Below are positions 1 through 4,856 of a DNA stretch of 5,677 nt, piece after piece. Under the pieces are notes generated by a model. It saw only the letters and a list, made by a program, of their open reading frames with translations. It did not search any database and was not told where the DNA came from. Numbering within the stretch: position 1 is the stretch's first letter; every line of letters starts with the position of its first letter. Made by a program: the position numbers and the translations under genes. Source of the DNA: Gammaproteobacteria bacterium (lineage in GTDB: Bacteria > Pseudomonadota > Gammaproteobacteria > Pseudomonadales > Azotimanducaceae); the NCBI GenBank assembly GCA_002725095.1, contig PBQQ01000064.1:12819-18495 (forward strand), given 5' to 3'.

Positions 1-29
1 TCGTGTTCGATGTATTTTATTTTAGGCAT
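1..29 (-). CDS. 5' end of a probable [2Fe-2S] ferredoxin gene (partial, cut by window edge)
   Basis: An ATG at 29..27 opens a frame reading MPKIKYIEH and then leaves the window in a GA-starting codon (Asp or Glu). A good Shine-Dalgarno, AGGAG at 43..39, sits nine bases upstream, so a real gene start is likely. The N-terminus resembles the first beta strand of adrenodoxin/putidaredoxin-type ferredoxins, many of which start M-P/A-K-I-x-Y/F-I-E-H. These are soluble one-electron carriers with a single [2Fe-2S] cluster. The cysteine ligands lie outside the window, so the assignment rests on nine residues and is tentative. The gene is collinear with the dehydratase upstream of it, with 86 bases between the dehydratase stop and this ATG. 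If it is a ferredoxin, it is a possible redox partner for oxidoreductases elsewhere; a link to KorAB is only a guess. Confidence 0.45.
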
Positions 30-38
30 GCGTTTGTA

Positions 39-43
39 CTCCT
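39..43 (-). promoter_or_regulatory. Ribosome binding site of the partial gene at the left edge
   Basis: AGGAG on the minus strand, nine bases before the ATG at 29..27. It is the main evidence that the short frame running off the window is a real gene start. Confidence 0.55.
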
Positions 44-73
44 ATGCTTATCTGAAAAACTTCCTCAATGCGC

Positions 74-103
74 TCTATAGAACCCATCATCGTCTACAAC
101 CAA
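74..103 (-). promoter_or_regulatory. Weak candidate sigma70 promoter for the left-edge gene
   Basis: TTGGTT (103..98) and TATAGA (79..74) are separated by 18 bases in the interval between the dehydratase stop and the left-edge ATG. Each hexamer matches the consensus at only four of six positions, so chance is a fair alternative. The left-edge gene could equally be read through from the dehydratase. Confidence 0.22.
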
Positions 104-115
104 ATCCATTTACTT

Positions 116-385
116 CTATGAAGCGCCTTCAAAGATCTGGTTAATCCCCAATGCTAATCCATAATCCTTACCTGTCACTACGTTTCCCGCATCATGGGTA
201 GTCAACTGGATGCTCACTTTATTATAAATATTTGCCCAATTAGGATGATGTTCCGAATGCTCTGCCAATAGCGCCACACGGGTCATAAAGGCAAACGCAC
301 TAGAAAAATCTACGAACTCGAAGTCTCTACATAAACAGTTATCTACGACCTCCCAACCTGGCACCACAAATTCATGCGCGCTCAT
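116..385 (-). CDS. Pterin-4a-carbinolamine dehydratase (PCD/DCoH, PhhB-like)
   Basis: This 89-residue cytosolic protein belongs to the pterin-4a-carbinolamine dehydratase family, which dehydrates 4a-hydroxytetrahydrobiopterin to recycle the pterin cofactor of aromatic amino acid hydroxylases. The family signature is clear: EHSEHHPNW at residues 42-50, then H64 and D74 with the usual spacing. H46, H47 and H64 correspond to the three active-site histidines of DCoH. The fold runs from GWEVV (10-14) to the C-terminal helix. It lacks the roughly 25-residue N-terminal arm of Pseudomonas PhhB, so it is a compact form. The ATG at 385 is the only reasonable start: the frame is open only back to a stop at 445..443 and holds no other ATG, GTG or TTG. 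An AGAG at 394..391, five bases upstream, is a weak ribosome site. No phenylalanine hydroxylase is visible, so the physiological substrate is open; many bacterial members lack a known partner enzyme. Confidence 0.9.
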   Translation of the reverse strand: MSAHEFVVPGWEVVDNCLCRDFEFVDFSSAFAFMTRVALLAEHSEHHPNWANIYNKVSIQLTTHDAGNVVTGKDYGLALGINQIFEGAS

Positions 386-417
386 ATTCGCTCTATTTCC
401 TAGCCCGTCAAGTTTTA

Positions 418-430
418 TGCATACGATGCA
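418..430. repeat. 13-bp palindrome upstream of the dehydratase gene
   Basis: TGCAT and ATGCA arms flank a three-base centre, about 33 bases before the dehydratase ATG. The position would suit an operator or leader element, but no clear promoter is visible nearby and a five-base arm can arise by chance. The rest of the 386-521 spacer between tRNA and dehydratase shows no gene and no convincing terminator or promoter. Confidence 0.25.
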
Positions 431-521
431 GAATAGTACCCCTCATCGCCATCGATCGCCTAATGGAGATAACGATACTATAAGTTTTAACCAGCTTAGA
501 TACGCGCCAACAAGGAATGAT

Positions 522-597
522 TGGTGGAGCCAGGGAGGATCGAACTCCCGACCTCGTGAATGCCATTCACGCGCTCTCCCAGCTGAGCTATGGCCCC
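522..597 (-). tRNA. tRNA-Ala (anticodon GGC)
   Basis: A complete 76-base cloverleaf reads on the minus strand. The acceptor GGGGCCA pairs with TGGCTCC and includes the G3:U70 wobble recognised by alanyl-tRNA synthetase. The D stem is GCTC/GAGC and the anticodon stem is CGTGA/TCACG. The loop ATGGCAT carries anticodon GGC (564..562), which decodes GCC and GCU. The variable loop has five bases, and the T arm is GGGAG-TTCGATC-CTCCC. The discriminator is A and the 3' CCA is encoded. The gene lies 56 bases after the gltX stop on the same strand and has its own likely promoter in that gap. Alanine tRNAs next to gltX are also found in other gammaproteobacteria such as pseudomonads. Confidence 0.97.
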
Positions 598-609
598 AGA
601 ACAGACGGC

Positions 610-638
610 ATGGTAGGGAGGCGTTCAGACGCTGTCAA
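610..638 (-). promoter_or_regulatory. Promoter of tRNA-Ala (TTGACA, 17-bp spacer, TACCAT)
   Basis: A perfect -35 TTGACA (638..633), an ideal 17-base spacer and a -10 TACCAT (615..610, four of six matches) lie in the short gap between gltX and the tRNA. The predicted transcript start falls about five bases before the mature tRNA end. The bases just after the -10 (GCCGTCT) are GC-rich, as in stringently controlled stable-RNA promoters; growth-rate control is inferred. Confidence 0.7.
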
Positions 639-653
639 TCTTCGCTAGGGGAC

Positions 654-2138
654 TCAGCTAAAAAAACGCAGTTGCTCCACCTCTTTATCGAGTCGCTTGC
701 GCTCTTTACCGGAGAGGCTGAGCACCTCTAGCGCGTCGCGCAGTCGCCCACGGCTCAAATCAGCGCCAAGAAAAACCAGCGAGTCAAAAAACGGCAGCGA
801 CACCTCGCGGCCACTGATCGCGATGAACAAAGGGAACAAAAAGTCACGCAATTTCAGATCACATTGCTCCGCAAGATCGTTACAAGAGGTATAAAGATCG
901 TCTCGCTGCCAGTCGCGTTTGAGGTCAAACATCGCGAGCGTATGGTGCAAAATCTTCACCACCTGCGCTCGCTCCAACGCTTTATGCTCGAAATCGACTG
1001 GCGTCAGTGGTTTGCGCGTGCCTAGCAAATAGTCGGCCAGTGGCACCAAATCCGACAGTCGCTCGGCCCGCTCCTGCACCAACGGAATCAGTGCAGTCAG
1101 CCGCTCTTTGTTGAGCATCCATGCCGAAACTTTCGCAGCGTAATCCTCGACATCCAGCGCGCGGAGATATTGCCCGTTCATCCAGCTTAACTTGTCTTGA
1201 TCAAAAATTGGTCCACTGGTCGAGATCCGATCCACGTCGAATGCGTCAATCATTTCCTGCAATGAAAACAATTCCTCCTCGTTGGGCATAGACCAGCCCA
1301 TGAGCCCAAGATAATTACACAGTGCTTCTGGCAAATAACCCTGATCACGATAATAGGTGACGCTGGTTGGATTTTTGCGTTTCGATAACTTGCTTTGATC
1401 GGTATTGCGCAGCAGCGGTAAATGAATCAGCTCTGGCATCGGCCATCCAAAATAGCTGTAAAGCAACTGGTGTTTCGGCACCGAATTCAGCCACTCCTCG
1501 CCGCGTAAAATATGGCTGATTTTCATCTGGTGATCATCAACCACCACTGCGAGATGGTAAGTCGGCATGCCATCGGCCTTTAACAACACCTGCATATCCA
1601 CTTGCGAGTACGGAATGGTGATTTCGCCGCGCAATCGATCCTGGAAGGTACACGTACCGGTCTCGGGCACACGCATGCGCACCACATGCGCCTCGCCCGC
1701 CGCAACGCGTGTCTGAACTTCTTCGCGGCTTAGATTTACACAATGCCCATCGTAACGGGTCGTTTGCTTTGCCGCTTGCTGCTCGGCTCTTAAATCATCT
1801 AAGCGTTTTTTGGAGCAAAAACAGTGAAACGCATGACCCTTGTCGAGTAACGTTTGGATGTGTTGCAGATAGAGTTCTTTGCGCTCGCTCTGGCGATAGG
1901 GACCCATCGGCCCATCTACATCCGGCCCCTCATCCCAATCCAGACCCAGCCATTCTAAAGCCGAAAAAATTGCTTGTTCAGACTCGCGCGTACTGCGCGC
2001 CTGATCCGTGTCCTCTATACGAAGAATGAATTCGCCCTTGTGCTGTCGTGCAAACACCCAATTGAACAGCGCCATATAAGCCGTACCAACATGGGGATCG
2101 CCCGTAGGAGATGGGGCGATGCGTGTTCTCACCTTCAT
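654..2138 (-). CDS. gltX: Glutamyl-tRNA synthetase
   Basis: This 494-residue class I aminoacyl-tRNA synthetase joins glutamate to tRNA-Glu in the cytosol, using ATP. Its length is in the usual bacterial range (about 470-500). Visible landmarks are APSPTGDPHVG (8-18) containing the HIGH-type motif, FILRIEDTD (37-45) for substrate binding, RGEEW (212-216), and KLSKR (250-254), the KMSKS-type loop. After these comes the alpha-helical anticodon-binding part, ending RFFS. The zinc-binding region has C106-x-C108-x24-C133 with the same spacing as Escherichia coli, but N135 replaces the fourth ligand, His. The ATG start is certain because MKVRTRIAPSPTG is the standard N-terminus. It follows the GAPDH stop by nine bases with no visible Shine-Dalgarno, so translation probably depends on reinitiation or coupling. 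It ends with TGA, 56 bases before tRNA-Ala. Confidence 0.98.
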   Translation of the reverse strand: MKVRTRIAPSPTGDPHVGTAYMALFNWVFARQHKGEFILRIEDTDQARSTRESEQAIFSALEWLGLDWDEGPDVDGPMGPYRQSERKELYLQHIQTLLDKGHAFHCFCSKKRLDDLRAEQQAAKQTTRYDGHCVNLSREEVQTRVAAGEAHVVRMRVPETGTCTFQDRLRGEITIPYSQVDMQVLLKADGMPTYHLAVVVDDHQMKISHILRGEEWLNSVPKHQLLYSYFGWPMPELIHLPLLRNTDQSKLSKRKNPTSVTYYRDQGYLPEALCNYLGLMGWSMPNEEELFSLQEMIDAFDVDRISTSGPIFDQDKLSWMNGQYLRALDVEDYAAKVSAWMLNKERLTALIPLVQERAERLSDLVPLADYLLGTRKPLTPVDFEHKALERAQVVKILHHTLAMFDLKRDWQRDDLYTSCNDLAEQCDLKLRDFLFPLFIAISGREVSLPFFDSLVFLGADLSRGRLRDALEVLSLSGKERKRLDKEVEQLRFFS

Positions 2139-2147
2139 AAGCGGCGA

Positions 2148-3617
2148 CTAAAACCCCATATCTTGGGCGTTTTCCGGAATCAATGGATAAGCAATTCCAG
2201 CCATCTTTTGCACCACCCGCACAACCTGGCAAGAATAGCCAAATTCGTTGTCGTACCAAACGTAGAGCACCACTCGGTTGTCTTTGACGATAATCGCTTC
2301 GCCGTCGACAATGCACGCATGACGATTACCCACTAGGTCAGACGAGACAATGTCCGGTGACGTGGTGAAGTCTATTTGCCGCTGCAATTTCCCATATAAA
2401 GCAGAGGTGCGAAGGAATTCTTTTAACTCGTCTTCGGTTGTCGCTTCGTTAAGCGTCAAATTCAGTATCACCAGGGACACATTTGGCGTCGGTACGCGAA
2501 TGGCGTTGCCTGTGAGCTTGCCATCCAGTTCTGGCAGTAATTTGGTTACCGCAGAGGAGGCTCCGGTTTCGGTGATCACCATGTTTAGCGGCGCACCGCG
2601 ACCGCGACGATTCTTTTTATGAAAATTATCAATCAAATTTTGATCATTGGTGTAGGCGTGCACCGTTTCCATATGGCCATTTACGATCTGATAACGATCA
2701 TTGACTGCCTTCAGCACGGGTACAATCGCGTTGGTGGTGCAACTTGCCGCAGCCAACACCGTATCGTCCTGCTCTATATCGCGGTGATTAATACCAGCAA
2801 CGATATTTTTTATGTTGCCCTTGCCTGGCGCCGTAAGAATTACCCGCGCAGCACCCTTGGACTTTAGATGTTGCGACAAGCCCTCTTCGTCGCTCCAAGC
2901 GCCCGTGTTATCTATAACAATGGCGTTGTTAATACCGTAAGTGGTGTAATCAATTTTGTCTGGCCCTTCCGCATAAATCACACGGATGACATTGCCATTG
3001 GCGATGATGCACTCGTTCTCTTCATCTACTCGCAAAGTGCCCTGAAAACTTCCATGCACCGAATCTCGACGCAGCAACCCCGCTCTTTTAGCAAGGTCAT
3101 TGGCGCCACTTCTGCGCACCACAATGGCGCGCAGACGCAGCTGCGTGCCACCGCCCGTCTTCTCAATCAGCAAACGCGCCAATAACCGACCAATACGCCC
3201 AAAACCGTACAGCACAATGTCCTGAGGCGCAGCCAAAGGCGGCGTGGTAACACCGATGACCTTGCTGCATTGCGCAAGAACATATTGCTTAATTTCAGTC
3301 TCGTCTCTGACCCCGTTCTCAATCAACGTAGAGGCCATTTTCCCCACATCAACGTGACAGGGTCCAAGATCCAATTCACTCATCGCGACTAAGATTGGGT
3401 AAGTTTCAAATTCCGATAGCTCATTTTGAGCGAGTTGTCGCACGTAACGATGCGCTTTCATTAATTTAGTAACACTTTGGTTATATAACGCACGTCCGTA
3501 GCAATACACCACCACGTTATTCCGATACAGTTTCCCAATCAGCGGGATCATCGCCTCAGCGAGCGCTTCGCGTTGTTTCCAATCGGGGAAGTAATCGTCA
3601 AGATTGGGTAGTGCCAC
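2148..3617 (-). CDS. gap: Glyceraldehyde-3-phosphate dehydrogenase, long form with N-terminal extension
   Basis: This 489-residue cytosolic enzyme interconverts glyceraldehyde 3-phosphate and 1,3-bisphosphoglycerate, using NAD(P). Canonical GAPDHs have about 330-340 residues; here the Rossmann motif YGFGRIGR only begins at 137. The preceding ~130 residues form an extension of unknown role that includes NQSVTKLMKAHRYVRQ (46-61). Similar long forms occur in Pseudomonas, Vibrio and Shewanella. The catalytic core is intact: ASCTTN with nucleophile C293, general base H320 (HAYTNDQN), RVPTPNVS (374-381) for phosphate binding, and WYDNEFGYS (454-462) near the end. After the second beta strand, R168-R169 occur where NAD-specific enzymes carry an Asp, which suggests NADP(H) use and perhaps a gluconeogenic role (inference). 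The start is GTG: AGAGGA lies six bases upstream, and an in-frame stop at 3632..3630 excludes any earlier start. It has its own promoter and probably shares a transcript with gltX. Confidence 0.95.
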   Translation of the reverse strand: MALPNLDDYFPDWKQREALAEAMIPLIGKLYRNNVVVYCYGRALYNQSVTKLMKAHRYVRQLAQNELSEFETYPILVAMSELDLGPCHVDVGKMASTLIENGVRDETEIKQYVLAQCSKVIGVTTPPLAAPQDIVLYGFGRIGRLLARLLIEKTGGGTQLRLRAIVVRRSGANDLAKRAGLLRRDSVHGSFQGTLRVDEENECIIANGNVIRVIYAEGPDKIDYTTYGINNAIVIDNTGAWSDEEGLSQHLKSKGAARVILTAPGKGNIKNIVAGINHRDIEQDDTVLAAASCTTNAIVPVLKAVNDRYQIVNGHMETVHAYTNDQNLIDNFHKKNRRGRGAPLNMVITETGASSAVTKLLPELDGKLTGNAIRVPTPNVSLVILNLTLNEATTEDELKEFLRTSALYGKLQRQIDFTTSPDIVSSDLVGNRHACIVDGEAIIVKDNRVVLYVWYDNEFGYSCQVVRVVQKMAGIAYPLIPENAQDMGF

Positions 3618-3623
3618 AGCGTG

Positions 3624-3629
3624 TCCTCT
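3624..3629 (-). promoter_or_regulatory. Ribosome binding site setting the GTG start of gap
   Basis: AGAGGA with a six-base spacer to GTG at 3617..3615. Together with the in-frame stop immediately upstream (3632..3630), it fixes the start codon as GTG. Confidence 0.85.
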
Positions 3630-3651
3630 TTAAATCCGAGCCTTCTTGCGG

Positions 3652-3669
3652 TTGAGCCTGTTGGCTCAA
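3652..3669. promoter_or_regulatory. Perfect palindrome in the gap leader (possible operator or RNA hairpin)
   Basis: TTGAGCC and GGCTCAA are exact seven-base inverted arms around a four-base centre. It lies about 10-30 bases downstream of the predicted transcript start and 35 bases before the GTG. As DNA it has the size and symmetry of a dimeric repressor site that would block elongation or promoter clearance. As RNA it would form a seven-pair hairpin. No U-run follows it on either strand, so it is not an intrinsic terminator. It does not resemble the TGTAAT-type HexR site known for sugar-metabolism genes in gammaproteobacteria, so the binding factor is unknown. Confidence 0.5.
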
Positions 3670-3687
3670 GGTTTAGCGTGCGGCGCC

Positions 3688-3715
3688 ATTATAGGAATTC
3701 CCGACCAACGGGCAA
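3688..3715 (-). promoter_or_regulatory. Sigma70 promoter of gap-gltX
   Basis: An exact -10 TATAAT (3693..3688) lies 16 bases from a -35-like TTGCCC (3715..3710, four of six matches). The predicted start is near 3681-3679, giving a leader of roughly 62-64 bases. Upstream, AATAATTTTT (3737..3728) falls at about -47 to -56 and resembles a UP element for the RNA polymerase alpha subunit. The strong -10 plus UP tract suggests high basal activity. Confidence 0.7.
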
Positions 3716-3788
3716 CAGCCGAAACGAAAAATTATTCGACTCTGGAAACTGGCTCTGTGACACCCACTAAGGCAACAACGCACCCCAC

Positions 3789-3814
3789 GATAAGAACCGG
3801 CTAGCGATAACCGG
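3789..3814 (-). terminator. Candidate weak intrinsic terminator at the end of korB
   Basis: The minus-strand transcript can pair CCGGUUA with UAGCCGG (one G-U pair) around a UCGC loop, followed by UUCUUAUC. The hairpin overlaps the korB TAG stop codon. The stem is short and the U-run is broken, so it may be leaky. Its position before the gap promoter fits a boundary between the kor unit and the gap-gltX unit. Confidence 0.38.
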
Positions 3815-4856
3815 CATTTATATCGTTCAACGCGGCACTGCCCGGACACAACTGCGCCTCATTTAGCTCATTCAACGGCTGATCCACGGTTTCCATAATA
3901 TCGTGGCACTCGACCGGATCCGCATCGACATACAACAACCCAGTAACAACTTCACCCTGCTCCTGAGCGCGCTGCACATAGTTCAACGCGCCTACCCGAT
4001 CATGCGCGTCATAGTCTGCGTCTAGCTTATGCAAACGCAGCGTGCTGCCGTCCGGCATCGCAACATCTTCGCGAGTGCCCTCTGCATAATCTACGGTGAC
4101 CTCCGGGTGCGCCATAATCAGATCTGCATTTACAAGTTCTTGGGTGTGTTCTCGAATGAACTCATAGCTTTTGGTAGAGCCGCTGTGGTTGTTGAACGCA
4201 ACGCACGGTGAAATCACATCGATAAATGCCATGCCTTTGTGTTTAAGCGCGGCCTTGATAAGTGGCACCAATTGGGTCTTGTCGCCGGAAAAACTGCGCG
4301 CAACAAAGGTCGCGCCAATCTGCAAAGCCATGCTCACCAAATCTATAGGCTCATATAAATTAGGAGCGCCCTTCTTGCTCGTTGAACCCCGATCATTGGT
4401 TGCTGAGAACTGCCCTTTGGTTAACCCATAAGTGCCGTTGTTGTCGACCAGATACAGCATATTAATACGACGCCGAACGATATGCGCAAATTGCCCCAAG
4501 CCTATGGACGCACTGTCGCCATCACCTGAAACACCAATACCCAACAATTCTCGATTTGCCAAGTTAGCGCCCGTCATAACGCTGGGCATCCGCCCATGCA
4601 CAGAATTGAATCCGTGGCTCTTGTTCAAGAAATAACTCGGCGTTTTCGACGAACAACCGATGCCCGATACTTTCGCGAACCGATGCGGCGGCAATGACAT
4701 CTCCGCACACGCCTGCACGATCGCGGCGCTGACGGAATCATGACCACAACCTGCGCACAAAGTTGAGACGGAACCCTCATAATCACGGCGAGTCAGCCCA
4801 AGCTCATTAACGGGCAAATTTGGATGGTGAACTTTTGGCTTTGCCACAAACGTCAT
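3801..4856 (-). CDS. korB: 2-oxoacid:ferredoxin oxidoreductase, beta subunit (probably 2-oxoglutarate)
   Basis: This 351-residue protein is the thiamine-diphosphate-binding subunit of a 2-oxoacid:ferredoxin oxidoreductase. With KorA it decarboxylates 2-oxoglutarate oxidatively to succinyl-CoA and reduces ferredoxin in the cytosol. The thiamine-diphosphate/Mg motif is SGDGDSASIGL (110-120) through VDNNGTYGLTKGQ (137-149). The likely [4Fe-4S] ligands are C34 and C37 (CAGCGH), C68 (GIGCSS) and C218 (SPCVAFN). It is longer than the roughly 280-300 residues of many archaeal beta subunits, with a C-terminal region (about 240-351) like that of two-subunit, aerobic-type enzymes such as Mycobacterium KorB. 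Its ATG overlaps the korA TGA in an ATGA arrangement, so the two are translationally coupled, and it also has a strong ribosome site. Pyruvate cannot be fully excluded as substrate from sequence alone, but the two-subunit architecture favours 2-oxoglutarate. Confidence 0.92.
   Translation of the reverse strand: MTFVAKPKVHHPNLPVNELGLTRRDYEGSVSTLCAGCGHDSVSAAIVQACAEMSLPPHRFAKVSGIGCSSKTPSYFLNKSHGFNSVHGRMPSVMTGANLANRELLGIGVSGDGDSASIGLGQFAHIVRRRINMLYLVDNNGTYGLTKGQFSATNDRGSTSKKGAPNLYEPIDLVSMALQIGATFVARSFSGDKTQLVPLIKAALKHKGMAFIDVISPCVAFNNHSGSTKSYEFIREHTQELVNADLIMAHPEVTVDYAEGTREDVAMPDGSTLRLHKLDADYDAHDRVGALNYVQRAQEQGEVVTGLLYVDADPVECHDIMETVDQPLNELNEAQLCPGSAALNDINAGYR

Noticed and set aside
1..144. Plus-strand open frame from the left edge to a TAA at 142-144
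   Set aside because: It is short, shows no recognisable family features and overlaps the dehydratase 3' end antisense; the minus-strand start with a ribosome site explains the region better.
445..460. Repeated ATCGCC/ATCGATCGCC motif between tRNA and dehydratase
   Set aside because: A single short direct repeat with no further copies and no clear functional context.
417..731. Plus-strand frame of 104 codons
   Set aside because: It runs antisense across the tRNA-Ala gene and into the end of gltX, and its protein resembles nothing recognisable. It is a shadow frame.
1978..2336. Overlapping plus- and minus-strand frames at the gap/gltX junction
   Set aside because: Both lie in alternative frames of gltX and GAPDH, whose conserved motifs fix the true frames.
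3700..3712. CCCG/CGGG inverted repeat between -10 and -35 of the gap promoter
   Set aside because: Only four base pairs per arm; expected by chance and much weaker than the leader palindrome.
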